64,000 nt of DNA from Mansonella perstans (GCA_037074765.1 JBAMDO010000069.1:395501-459500), one strand, 5' to 3'. Shown: positions 24,319-37,022, numbered from the stretch's first letter. A program made the numbers and translations. The notes: generated by a model not told the origin, from the letters alone.

Positions 24319-25691
24319 TTTGTTTATTTTGGGATGTTCCTCATTAATAGTAATTATTTCGGAACTGCTTTAAAAATTGCAGTTAAATATGTTAATGCAG
24401 TGGATATTTTCGGTATCGTAAATTTATGGAATTTTCATTCTTGTTCGTAAAATTTTGATTGATTTGTATGTTTTTAAGAAAAAGTGCAGAAGAAACAAGG
24501 GAAAAGTTAAATTATTAATGAACAGCTGATATTGAATTAATGTAATTGGCACTGAAATAAATTCGAGATTTTTGTTAATAAAATTTTTTGGTGTGAAATC
24601 ATTTCATTATTGCTGCTGTTGTCTTCGCTATTACTATTATCATTGTCGTCTTATGATTATTATTAGAAACTTAAATAAGCTTTTAATTTTCACTCAATTT
24701 AAAAATCGTCAAATGTTTTTGTTTTTATTATTCAAATAAAGATGCAAATGCAACATTATTAAAAAACCAGTAAATTTTAAACCGCTTCCAAATTTCAGTT
24801 TAGAATTTGAAGTTTTTTTAAAGAAGCAGGAAAATGAAAGTTCAAAAATTCAATCATTTCAAAAAAAAAACTTTCAAACCATTAGAAAAGCAAACAAACT
24901 AAATTTTGCCAGAAATAAATTAAGAACCATTTTCATTTTTTAAAATATCGAAATATCACCATTAGCCTTTTTCTCCCGCTGGTCCCGCTGGTCCCGGTGG
25001 TCCCGCTACTCCCGGTGGTCCCGCTGCTCCCGGTGGCTCCGCCGAATGAATGATTTCCCTTTCTTCAATTTTCGAGATTTGACTTCTTTAAATTTTCCAT
25101 CATTTGGTTTTTTGTTGTTTCCATACAAAATGAAACAAATGATCAGTTACTTGTTTTATTAAAAAATTGTTGAGTAACGGGAAATTAAAGGAAATTTTCA
25201 CTAGTTGTTTCGTCATGTATTTGATGATGTCAGATAAAGTTCTTTTAGCACATTACTTATTTTTTTTTAGACTTTTCTCAATTACCGTTAAGTAGTAATT
25301 GATCAAACTTTCACTTTCTTTGGTTAATTTTTGTAACTTTAATTTAAATTATTAAGTACTCCGAATATTAAGTAACAGGTTTGTTATGAACACACAGAGA
25401 AAGAATTACATGAAACATGATGATTGATTTGAACCGTGATAAAAATATATCATCTCACTAAATAACCGGCAACATTATCTAGTTCATTGTTAAGTGCAGA
25501 ACACGGGCCTGATTTTTCTTAAAATTTTTCATCGAATTTAAAAAACTTTCAAATTTTATTAAGTATGAATTAGAAGCTTACTCATTACTATTAAACTATT
25601 TATATTGATTAAATTACTTATATTTGAGCGTTCCTGGAAGAAACTGTAATTACATTATTAAAATTACTTGTTTCCTGTAATTCATTTAACA
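24319..25691. other. spacer between inverted-repeat arms
   Basis: AT-rich spacer with no transposase-like or other recognisable frame. The only compositional outlier is the GC-rich tract at 24972-25043. Confidence 0.5.
24972..25043. repeat. GC-rich triplet minisatellite, Gly-X-Y-like
   Basis: About 70 bp of repeating CCCGCTGGTCCCGGTGGT-type triplets. In one plus-strand frame it reads as collagen-like Pro-Ala-Gly and Pro-Gly-Gly steps, and in one minus-strand frame Gly also falls at every third residue. Both frames are closed by stops within about 40 codons, so it is not an intact collagen. It is strikingly GC-rich against its surroundings. Confidence 0.75.
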
Positions 25692-26003
25692 GACTTAAGT
25701 TCACAAATTATTCCAAATGTTGTGTAACCCGAGTCAACTATAATTTTGCTTCATCCCGAAAATTTTTTACTGTGATCAGAAATCTTTATTATTATTGGTT
25801 TTATTATTTTCTTCTGTGACTTATTGATTGAAATAACAAAATTTAATGGTTTTGTGCCTATTTGCAATCGAATGCATTGAAATAAGCTTTGAACTAATTT
25901 TTCGTTGAATGCATTTTTTTCAGACAATTGAACTAAAGCAAATAAAACTTTAAGAATTTGAAAAATTGAAGCAAATATTAACTTAATTTCTTTCATTTTT
26001 TCT
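25692..26003 (-). repeat. long inverted repeat, right arm
   Basis: Reverse-complement partner of 24009-24318. On the minus strand the shared frame is open for 91 codons (26026 down to 25751). Compared with the left arm over the ~60 shared codons, I count about ten base differences: six silent and four replacements (L/R, T/I, S/P, V/I), with no indel. The left arm has a stop just upstream of the shared part, which supports an exon starting at the TTTAG. Confidence 0.85.
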
Positions 26004-26813
26004 GATATAATTATATATAGATGCATGAGAAGCGATAATAGTTTGTCCTTATTCGCACTCTCTGATTCTTTAGGTCATTTTAAAGTCTCATTTTCCATTT
26101 AAAAATTTTAAAGCCTCATAATAAAAATTAAACACTAATAGGATATCTCTACAATATCTCTTGAAGAGTTTGTTAAATGAACTTTTATTCATTCCATACG
26201 GATATATTATTGCGGTACTGGATACATTTTTTATCTACTACAGATAAATTAAAAATTGCTGTACATGAATAGCAAACTGAAATAATCATTATACTGTTCT
26301 CATTTGATTGGTGATTAATCTCCCAATTGATTAAAAATTTTCTTCTGTAACAATGAAAGGGCATTTTTTGCTCGGATAAATAACGTGTATGACCGACCGA
26401 GCACTGTAATTTTATCCGTTTTTTCGCGATGTTTTCTTTTTTGTTACTATTTCCTATACAGTGCTATCTATATCGATGTGAATTATTCATTTAGTATGAA
26501 ACATGTTTACCCCTGTATACAGATCACAAAGATATTAAAGTGTTAGTTTGTCGGAAAAAATTGCAATCAGTTGCTCAAATTATCAATTTCTCTTTTTTAG
26601 GATTCATTTCTGGTATCGTTTTCATACGTTTTCATATCGCTTTCTATTGTTGATTAACATGAATCCGATGTTTTCCTTATAAATTCCCGAGAACATTCAG
26701 TTCTGTTCTGCTTTGTAACGCAGCTCGGTCTTTTTTGTGACGTATGTATTGTTCAAGTTCCTAAATATTAATTATTACTCCAAAATTATGTATAATAATA
26801 AAAAAAAAAAGTT
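26004..26813. other. spacer, no gene seen
   Basis: AT-rich sequence between the inverted repeat and the 3' end of the minus-strand xbx-1 gene. It includes that gene's 3' untranslated region. No exon or RNA gene was recognised. Confidence 0.5.
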
Positions 26814-29527
26814 TCATACCCGCGTGCGCTGTTCAATCAACTCATCAATTTCCGGTTCTCTATAGTGCTCATTCTCGGATGAATTATCGTCTCTTTCATT
26901 ATGCTTTTCCTCAAAGAATACTGATTACACAAGGAATAATTTCTCAGTAGTTTTTACTAAGGGAAAGATTTAATTAAAATGTTGAAAAATAAGAGTTTCC
27001 TTACTTTGGCTGGGAAAAGCTCTAGATATGCTTCACGCCATAAATCGCGAGGATTCGTTGCTCCAATAAATGATAGCGATGAATTAATAAGAGGAGGAGC
27101 CCCAATATCCTGAATATTTTTTCCACTTATCTTCCCTTATCCATGTAGGTTTTTCTAATCCCCGACTTAGTACTATTTCCATAGTGACCTTGAAATTATT
27201 TTGAAAGACCTCTTCATACTTTCTTTTTTAAATTAAAAATCCCAAGGTGCAAATGAACCATTAGAGAGTCGGCACCACAAGGTACTGATAACGGTTTGTT
27301 GTGATCAGTGCAAGTCGTTTTCGGAAATGTTGTATCGAAAACAACACTATTGATAAGGATTCGAGTTTTGGTCGCCAAATTCTCCATTTTGTTGCTCGAC
27401 ATCTGTATCAAATTATTTAGGAAATATAAGTTGTGAAATATAATTATAAAAATTCGGATCTGAAATAAAGTCCTATTTTTAATAATAATAGGTTCTAAAA
27501 TGATTTATGAAAAGACACAGGTAAGATTTTACGGCAAGAGTGGCTCCATTCGTATGTGCCATGAAACGCATAAATTTGCATATATTTTTCCGTTGCTCAG
27601 GCTCGAAATCCTGAAAGCAAACCAATGATTTTTAGAAACACCAAAAGATACCTATCGCATAATCTTTTCTGATTTGATAATTAGCAAATGATATCAACCT
27701 GAAATTCGTCATATTTCGCACCGAGTAGAATCAATGGTATCGGAAAGATATTAATATATTTTGCATCCTAAAATTATTTCAATACAGTAATCTCGTCGTT
27801 TTATCTGAAACACATGATTTAAGAGCGGTTTTTGTTTAGAAGATCAATTTACATACTTTATATCTTGTGTCACCTAAATGTTATACCTTTAAACTTCCCT
27901 GGATCTATAATTGTTTTTTTAGCGCACTGGATATTTTGGCTCATGAAATGATAGTTTGTCTGCAACTATACCCAAGAATATGTTAGTGCAAATCTTTCCT
28001 TGCAAATAAATCAATCACTCAGGAAAAAAAAAACTTTTGAGAAATACATAACTTATGATCCTTAAAAGGTGCATTTCTATTAATCATAAATGCTTCATAA
28101 CTACCCGGCGACCTCTTGACGAATTCTTCCATTGCACTGTCAACGATTACACGAGCATTGTCCAGCAAAGTGTAAAATATATTCCACACATCGGAAGGTA
28201 TTGTTAAGTCGATGACAATCATTATACAGCATTGTCTAAAGGTGACAGTAATACGGATATAAACATCATTGGAAAATTCCCGAAGCTAAGCAATCGTTAT
28301 GATAACATTTTGGGAACATTGTATAATTTTAAAGTATGGTTTTGAAAAAAAAAAGCAAAAATCTCTCAAAACGAGAAAATAACTCACAAATTTCTAGTAC
28401 TTACTGTATGTAATTACTGGATAGTGGTATTTGTAGCAAATTGCTAAGACTTGTCCCACCACCCAGTTCCCATATATGTGCAATATCTTTCACCTATAAC
28501 TTTTCAAATTCATTGCTAATATAAAGAATAACTTGCTAGCAGTAGCATTATCATCATATTCGTAGCATTACGAATTTGCTCTTTATGCTAAATTAACCGA
28601 AACTTAATGATCTTTCAAATGTCAGGTTTCAGATGGAGTTCACAAAAATTTTAAATCCAGAAAAATTACTGTTAATACACACATATGTTATTGCAAGGAA
28701 AAAACTATACCATACCTTACCTCGATTACGTCGTCCATATGTGTACTCCAAAGCAATAGTTGATTTTGCATCCTCATTTCGATTAAGGAATCGCAGTATC
28801 ATCGATGTCTTTCCCTGAAAAGCAATTATCGTTCATTCATTCATATTGAGCTCATATTTACTGCCGAAAAAAAAGAAACCAACAAATTTTGTGATCTTTT
28901 TCATATTACCATGTAATGATATCTCTTTTTAATTATAATCTACAAATAACATTTGTAAAAAGGAATGAAAGAAAACTGAGATAATTGCAAAAATTTTAAT
29001 TTATTAAGTAAATTTTGCATCTTATATTGAAATTTTAAATGAATTTAAAGGAAAAAAAATTCCTAATAATTAAGCAAATACCAGTAACATGTAGCGAAAA
29101 AACTAACGCAATTTTTACTGCCACAAATGATTAGATGGGTATCGCTCGTTTGAAGATTGCTTCCTATGAAAACAAAAAATCTATGAAATATAAATTTCTA
29201 AAAGTGATTAAAATATCAATTAAGTGATATTACCAACATATCACATGAACAAGAACAATTATCAAAAAGACTGCTGATTTTAAGATATCATAAGAGTCTC
29301 ATTAAAGTTTTAAGAAAGAGCAAAGTTTGGTTGATAACAAATTAAATTATAAAACATTAGATAAATTTTTAGCAACCGTGCTAAATATTACTATTCGACA
29401 CTGACCAAACAAGAAAGAAAATACCAGTAAGACCGGTATAAGAAATAGTAGTATCCTGTTGGCGCACATTTCGTTTTTGGCATTCCTCTAAATATTGCTG
29501 TCGGGCCAATGACCAAATGTCTAACAT
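26814..29527 (-). CDS. xbx-1: cytoplasmic dynein-2 light intermediate chain (D2LIC)
   Basis: Ten exons on the minus strand: 29425-29527, 29108-29163, 28716-28814, 28405-28493, 28053-28235, 27699-27767, 27533-27610, 27259-27402, 27005-27109 and 26814-26909 (stop TGA). About 340 residues, against 351 in human DYNC2LI1. The product is the light intermediate chain of the motor that drives retrograde intraflagellar transport in cilia. Diagnostic segments are the P-loop [65 protein letters not shown] and DHNKPL. The exon 5 to exon 6 junction is off by one base: the alignment needs ..KDHK/DAKY but the only nearby GT leaves phase 2. The last exon uses a weak TTTGAG acceptor. Neighbours are unrelated, and a decayed copy of exons 1-2 lies at 55072-55540. 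Confidence 0.9.
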
Positions 29528-29635
29528 AGTCCCTTAATTTATTTCATCAATCATTTTCTTTTATGCAACAAAATGAAACATCCATAAGGCCAAATTAACT
29601 TTTAGATCTGATAATGCTAAAGTTATGATTTTGTC

Positions 29636-29649
29636 GTTGCCATGGCACC
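29636..29649. promoter_or_regulatory. X-box-like RFX/DAF-19 site
   Basis: GTTGCCATGGCACC matches the X-box consensus RYYNYYATRRNRAC at 13 of 14 positions and is nearly a perfect palindrome. It lies 109 bp upstream of the xbx-1 ATG. Ciliary genes in C. elegans, xbx-1 among them, are controlled by DAF-19 through such sites at about this distance. The duplicated copy at 55639-55652 has lost the central CC (GTTGCGATGG). Confidence 0.8.
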
Positions 29650-32600
29650 GTCATCAATGATATGTAGCATTTGTTAAGCATCATGACAACATTGAATTTT
29701 CTTTTATTTGCGAAAATTGTAACTTTTTAGCGATAGAATGATATATACTAATACCTAAAACTGTATGAGATAATTGTATGAGAGATAATGCGAGGTAAGT
29801 ATTCCAATTACAGTATATGAAGTAAAAAATGGATGATATCAAATGGAATGACCATTGTGTAGGAAAAAAGACTTGTAGTGTTTTATGAATTCTATCTATA
29901 AATATAGCAGGAAACATGAAATTAGAGATGACAGCTCGGAAAAAAATCCCTATAATTTCTCAAAAAGAAACATTTCAATTAAATTTTTAAAATTGTCTGA
30001 GAATGACAAGTTTCATAGCGGTCAAAGTGAGTATCGTGACAAACAGATATCATTGTCACACAGCGAAATGTTTTTCGCGATTTCTTGTTATGCTGTATAT
30101 TTTGGATGGTTTGCAATTTTCAGTGTCATTAGATTACTGAAATATTACTTTGACGGAGCCATTGTATAAATACCTCATCTTAATGAAACATTCATGATAG
30201 TTTGTTTTATCTGTAAGTATATCAAATCGAATGTTTCCATTGGTAGCTGCTACTCTGAATGTGTTACAGTTATCCGTTTCATCATTTTCTGCAATTTGCC
30301 CTTCTAAAGGCGAAAATATGCATTAACTATGAAGAATCTGAATCAAGAATTTCAATTTCTGATATGTTTAACAAATTTCTGATTAATTACTGTATAATCA
30401 TCGATCACTTGAAAACATTAATCATCGATCACTTGAAAACATTAACCGATTCTTCGCCTTTGTATGTGATAATTCACCATTTAAGAAATTGATTGCTGTA
30501 TATTTACTGAACAATATTGATCCATGAAATTGATCAGTTAAAATTATCTCAAAGTATGACAGCATTTTGTTGGAAGATTCAATAATGAGAAGTTAACATA
30601 TCCGCGCTAATTAAATCATCTATTTCAAAAATAATCAGCATTTGATATGCAGACATTTCAAGTTTCATCTCTTGTGATGCATATATTCCTTTGAAATCTT
30701 ATTGAATTCATTTTCACAAAAAAAAAAAAAAAAAAAAAATCAAATTAAACTAAAATAACGAAAAAAAGAAACATATTGGCCATATTTAAACAACGCCAAA
30801 AAATTTAATATATAAAGTAAAATTTTGCTGTCTTTTTTTCCATTATGTTAATTTTATTTATAAATTTTTTTTTTATATTTTGATAATTTCATTGTAGGTT
30901 TTAGTTCTTTTTTTTCCTTGTTTCGTAAGTATTATTATGTTAATATGTTTTTATCATTACTTTTTTTCGGTATAAATCTTTTTGCTTTTTTGTTTTTATT
31001 GTTACTTATAAAATTATTATAAATAGTTTTTTTTTTTCAGTCTTCTAAACTAATTTTGTGGTTTCTCATTTATTTTGTTATTTTTTGCTTTTTTTTCCAT
31101 TGTAATTTTTGAGGCTTATTAATTCCTGGATAGTTGATTATATTATCTGATAAAGGATAATTTTTTTGTATTTTTTGAACTTTTTCCAATTTATTTCCTA
31201 AATTAATCTTTACTTTTTTACAATCTATTAGTCATCAAATAATCAAAAATATTTTGCATTGGGAATTTTTGTTTTCTTCTTACAAATAGAATAAAATTAC
31301 CAAAAGACTCAATGGGTTAGCTGATAATTTCTACTGATAATATTTCTACCGCTAGTTGCTGATACGTTATTTACATACAAATAGATAATGTTTGTTTTAG
31401 TATCAGAATTATTTGAAGGAGTTTTACAGACATTGTTTGTCTTTATTTGTTGCCATTTTGTTCTCATAACTTTTTGGTCGCTATTTTATTTACACTGTTA
31501 CTCATAGACATAGATGGATTTCATTTGCGTGAGTAATACTTTTTGTTTTCCTGCGCTGTGAAATATTTTGATTTCTGGGTATTAAACGATTCCATCTGTG
31601 TAAACAATATTATTTTATTTTACAGTGTAAACAAGCAAAATTGAAATGAAATAAAAAAAATGAATTAAAAATAGATTAGAGGAATTATGTTTGATGATAC
31701 AGGTTTTTTTTCATTGCATGTATTGAAAGCAATCATTTAAATAAGCGATTATTTGCAAAACAATTTTCATTTTTAAACAGGAAATTTACCGGTATCATGA
31801 AGTTCATCTTGTTTGAGTAAGGTACACTCTGAAGTTAGATTCCATATTTTTTTTCAAAATATTGAGAAGGCAACTTCAAAATATTCGTTACTACATTAAC
31901 TGGATCGTATTTATATTTGTTTTTTTTTTTTCCCCGCATTAAATTTGTAAATTTTCTCTTTTGAAATTAAAATTATTTTATTTTAATGCACTGTAGATAA
32001 CAATTTAACGGGCTATGTAAAAAAATTATTGTATTATCAGATATCACTTCTTCTAAACTCTTCTACTGTATTTGATTCCAACTTCACAAATTTTTTCTTC
32101 TCATTTTTAATTTGTTTAAAACAAAAAAAAATGAGATTCTATTGAATAAAAATAAAAATTTTTAGAGAAACGGTTTTTCTTTTCTCTGATTATAAAAATT
32201 TAAACAGAAGACTTTCATATTATAGTGAGAATTTCCCTTCAGTAAATATCATTTCACAAAATCCAGTCTTATAAAAGAACTGGGATATTTGTTAATTTAA
32301 TAATCAAGAAGTCATTACTGAAAGAAAGAGTGAAAGAGAGAGAAAGAGAAGGATGAAGAGATATCATCTATTTCTGTTCTTTTTTCTCCTTTTAAAAAAA
32401 ATTTAATTTTATATGCTTGGTTTCTGGTCTTTTTTTGCATAATTGCGATTTTTTTTCTTTTTTTTTTGTAATGATCTTCCTACTTGATAATTAATTTGAT
32501 AACTGAATGATAAATTTCAGAAAATTTAGCATTAACGGTAAAAATTATAATTGAAACTGAAATCATAGAAATGTTGATCATAAATGATGATTGATATAAC

Positions 32601-32999
32601 AATGATAATGATGGAGAAGATAAAGATATGCAGACAGTGATTGGATTAAACAAAAACGTCCACAGAATTAAATTAATTGATTTCAATTGCTATTGTAAAG
32701 GCAAATGTAAATAAGAATAGAATAACGACGATGATGCTTGACATTCTACAATATAATAATTGACTGCCATGACATTTCATCAAACTAAACCTCGTCATTT
32801 TATCCAAGATAGTATTTTTGCAAGAATACTTATCAATTAATCTAAGATAGTATTTTGACGAGTACACGTTGATTAAAAAATAGTATTTTGGTAATGTTAA
32901 CTGAATGCTTTGTAATTTTCTTTCAGTTCCTTCAAGCTTGGCACTAAAATTAAAAGTAAGCATAAAAGAGAAAAAGAAGACATCAAAGCACCTACAATA
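29650..32999. other. xbx-1/GGT intergenic region, partly duplicated downstream
   Basis: No gene seen. The part at 29650-30800 is paralogous to about 55650-56580. The part from about 30700 to 32960, including a T-rich stretch, is paralogous in pieces to 38380-42340, upstream of GGT gene 2. A CTTTCAG about 70 bp before the GGT start (near 32926) is shared by all three GGT genes and could be a spliced-leader acceptor. Confidence 0.6.
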
Positions 33000-35900
33000 A
33001 TGTTGCGTGGCTTACTTATTGTGGTGGTCTTCATTGCTCAACTATTTCATACCTCCCAGATAAGTATCTAGCTTATTATTAATTAACATTATGTTAATAA
33101 TTATTTAACTTTTCATATTATGCTATACTTTGATCTTTGGTTATTGGAATCATTTTTGGCTGTAGGAAAAACAAAAATTACAAATATTTCTCAATTTAGA
33201 ATTATTCATGGAAAATACTTTCCGGCAGTTGCATGAGTAAGTATGCCCGTGCTGCAGTTACTTGTGATCATGGACTATGCAGTGAAGTTGGCAGGTAATT
33301 AGCTTTAATTAATTCAATTCTATTATGATTAGAGCAATTCGGAATTTTTGAACAAAAATTTGAAAATAAACTTTTAATTTCCAACTGAAGATAAGAATTG
33401 TTTCATTTCTATGTCGTATTTTATTGCAGAAATATTTTGATTAGAGGTGGTAATGCAATGGATGCATCTATCGCTTCCATGTTCTGTCTCGGTGTCACGA
33501 ATCCTCAGAGCAGTGGCATCGGTGGTGGCTTCATTATGACACTATACAATAGGTATCATTAAAAGCATCAAAAACATAACTTCACTGATCAGATATTTCC
33601 CGTTATTATTAAACCATGAGAAATAGTAATCTCGTTATTCTGAATCAACTAAAATTTGTCTTCAGTAATAGTTCAAGAAATTATCCTGAAAACATTTCAT
33701 CTTTTATATGAATGACAATTCAAGAATCAAAAACCAAAAAATCAATGTTTTCTAAAGACGTTTTACGGAAAATTTTCAGCAATAAAAAGAAGTGTACTGT
33801 TATTGATGCAAGAGAAACAGCACCTGAAAAAGCCCATCGCAATATGTTTATCAATGATAGAAACGGTTCTAAATCTGGTAAATTTATAATAGTAATTTAA
33901 AAAAAAATGCTGTTTAAATAGTGGGTATTACAATAGATAAAGTCTGTGTTGGTGCCAGCAAAAATGATCAAAAATAATTATTCAAAAATGGCTATTGAGG
34001 TTTTCGTGCCATAGCAACACCAGGAGAAATTGCTGGATATTGGCTTGCATTTAAACGTTTTGGAAGTGGCAAGATACCGTGGTACGATTTGATAAAACCA
34101 TCAATTGATTTGTGCCGTAATGGAGTACCTGTGTCCAAGTTTCTCGGGGATGTCCTTCGTACTAAAGAGAAAGATTTCAAAAAATTGCCTTCAATGCAGT
34201 AAGCATTTCTCATACGTTTCTTTTCAGAAGGACAAAACTGCACAATATCAAAATGATATATCAAAGTATCAAGATCTTTTGTTTTTTCTTTTTTATCACA
34301 CAATTCATTGTAGAAGTTGGATTAACATTGCTACCAATAAAGTATTTGTCACCGGAGATATTATCAAAAGACCCAAATTAGCTAACACCTTAGAAAGGCT
34401 TGCACTTAGTTCCGATCCAGTGAAGCTTTTCTATCGTGGAGATATCGCTGAAACACTGGTCAAGGAAATCCAGGATAATGGTTGGTCCAATGATAATGTT
34501 TGCATTTTGCTTGACAGTGCTTGTAAAAGTCACTTCGGAAGACATAGTTCCTAAGAACAAGAAGATATAGTGCTTACATAATTTAGATTTTATCAGATTG
34601 CTTTAGCTAGATAGTTAAGCTATTGTCAAATTTTGAATGTATCCTGCATTAACAATACAGAATAAAATTCTTTATGAAGTCAGGCGGAATTATTACGAAA
34701 CGAGATTTCGCCAATTTTAAGCCAACAGTACACGAGACACCACTGATCAATGATCACTTCTCGGGTAATCTAGCAATGTGCGGTCCACCACCTCCTTCCT
34801 CGTTTGCATCTACTCAACTAATCATTTCTCTCATGGCTCGTCAGTTTTTTTTTTGCTTCAATTTGCCAATATTTAAGGAAATAAATTGTAATTCGACTAT
34901 AATTCCGACTGAATAATAAGCCATTACAAACTGAATCATTCATGTTATACATCAGGACTTTATGGGCCCAACTCGAATAAAAGTGTATTGAAGAACGACC
35001 CACTCTTTTACCACAGATTTCTCGAAGCACAAAAGTTTGCCTACGCTAAAAGGACTCTTATGGGTTAGTTTGTTATATTCCTATCACTATTTCTAAAACA
35101 TCAAGATCATCAGCATTTTTAAATATTACCTACGAAAATATTGAATGACTGCAGTCCTATCAATCTTGCTAAATATGGTTTGGATAAAAGTGAGAAAAAT
35201 TAAACTGGATAACTAATCGGATAACGATTGTAATTCGTTATCTCTACTCTTAGGTGATGGGGCTTTCGTGGAAAGTGCTAGGAAGCTTGCTAAGAATATG
35301 ACAACAAAAGCATATATAGATTGGATATTTTCGAAAATACGTGATAAAGCACAACCAACCAAATATTATGGCGGAATACGAAAACAGGCAAGAATAAACT
35401 AATTAGGACAGATTAACGTTAAAAATGATAAATTGAATGAAAGAGTAGAAAATTTTGTCATTTACTTGGTTGCTTATCCCTATAATATGTGGATCGCATT
35501 TCATTTGTATATGCAGGTTTGAATCTTAAGTATTTATTAATAATGAGTGCTTTATATATGGCTGAGCTAGAAATTCTCACAACCCATCATTCGTCAGTCT
35601 TTTTTTCATCAATATCATATCTCTACCTCAGCTACAGATAATTCCTGAATAAACTTTTGATCGGTAAAAATTTCAGTTAAATGATCACGGCACATCTCAT
35701 ATTTCAGTATTAGACTCTATGGGTAATGGAGTGTCTACTACCAGTACTATCAATCGATGGTAATTAATATTATTGCAAAACATAGATAGGTCAATATCCA
35801 ATGATATGAATGTTAAATGGTTAAATTTTTGCAATCATTCTGAAATAATTGTATTACTTTCCAGAAGTTATGCCAAGAATAACAAAAGTTGCAGGTTTGG

Positions 35901-37022
35901 CGCATCAGTACAATCTGTCGATCTGGGCATTATATTTAATGATCAGATGGACGACTTCTCTACTCCGGGTAATAATGATAATCTACTAATAATCTGATTA
36001 TTACACTTGTAGTTTCAAATTTCAAGCACTTGTAGGAAAACACCGCTACGCACAGAAAATGGTTCATTTCACTGATAAGTACTGTACTCGATAGTGCTTT
36101 CCCTATAAACAATTTGTACTCAATTTTTCTACTCAATCTACTAATAATAATCTAATTATCAATTGGATAATCCAAAACTATTAATCATATTTTAACTGAA
36201 CCGTCAGTAGTTTGATTCGTATCTATTTAAAAGTAATTTTATTATGTACAGCAAATAATGCACGATTAACAGTAATAAGCTAATTGAAAAAGTAAAAAAA
36301 AGTGGAATGATTCTGGAAACAATGGAAACAATTGTTTTTTATGGATCATTTGCAGGAGTGCCTAATGGTTATGGATTTGCTCCATCAAAGAGCAATTTCA
36401 TTGAGCCCAATAAAAAACCAATGAGTAGTATGAGTCCAATGATCGTTTACAATAAAGTAACTGGAAAAGTTAGCCTTTCCATATATTTCACTATGTCAAT
36501 TTTTAGCATGCTTTGTTTATCTGAGAATTATTTATTGACTGGCAATATTTATCTACCAAGCAAAAGTGCTTGCATAATTTAATTTAAGGTTATAATGGTA
36601 ATTGGAGCATCTGGAGGTTCAAAAATAATTTCTGCTACAGCTAAACCTGTTGTTCGAGTATTATTTTTCAAAGAAACTATAAAACAGGCTATTGATGCTC
36701 CAGTACTGCACAATCAATTCACACCAGATATCACTCAGTTTGAAAGTGCCGTACCTGAGGTTTGCTTTGCTAATATGCACACATAAATTCCATACACATA
36801 AAATTTCATACATAAATTACAAGTGATTAATAATTCCATCGTGTTATTTATTAATCATTTAAGAAATTGATAAATGATCTAAAAAGGATTCATGGGCAAA
36901 AGTTCAAAAAGAGCACTGGTTCCGAAGCTACCGTTCAAGGAATTTTTGTGAATGAGGATGGAACCATTTACGCTAACGGAGATTACAGACGTAAAAGTGA
37001 TATGCATCCTGGTGGATATTAG
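33000..37022 (+). CDS. gamma-glutamyltransferase, tandem gene 1
   Basis: Fourteen exons: 33000-33059, 33200-33294, 33430-33552, 33780-33877, 34000-34198, 34314-34480, 34684-34839, 34956-35063, 35254-35387, 35677-35759, 35895-35968, 36356-36468, 36589-36759 and 36864-37022 (TAG), giving about 579 residues. GGT cleaves the gamma-glutamyl bond of extracellular glutathione or transfers the group to an acceptor. A hydrophobic N-terminus suggests secretion or an anchor. Seen: DARETAP (substrate Arg), SSGIGGGFIM, the catalytic DHGTSH (Thr about 386), the GGT signature through STINRWFG, DQMDDF, PMSSMSP, GASGGS, and C-terminal PGGY. Self-cleavage before Thr386 would give a ~194-residue light chain. 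Oddities: exon 1 joins exon 2 in frame only with an AT donor (CAG/ATAAGT) and the TTTAG at 33199. Exon 5 has a TTGAG acceptor. Intron 9 is GC-AG. Confidence 0.88.

Noticed and set aside
22709..24320. Similarity between the desaturase last exon and the inverted-repeat arm (GAAATTATA.TTGATTC)
   Set aside because: Only about 40 bp at modest identity with no shared frame; likely chance in AT-rich DNA.
34480..34554. In-frame read-through of GGT intron 6 (about 25 codons) in genes 1 and 2
   Set aside because: Gene 3 does not keep the same end, and the whole intron is similar between genes 1 and 2 from recent duplication or conversion, so an alternative protein end is not supported.
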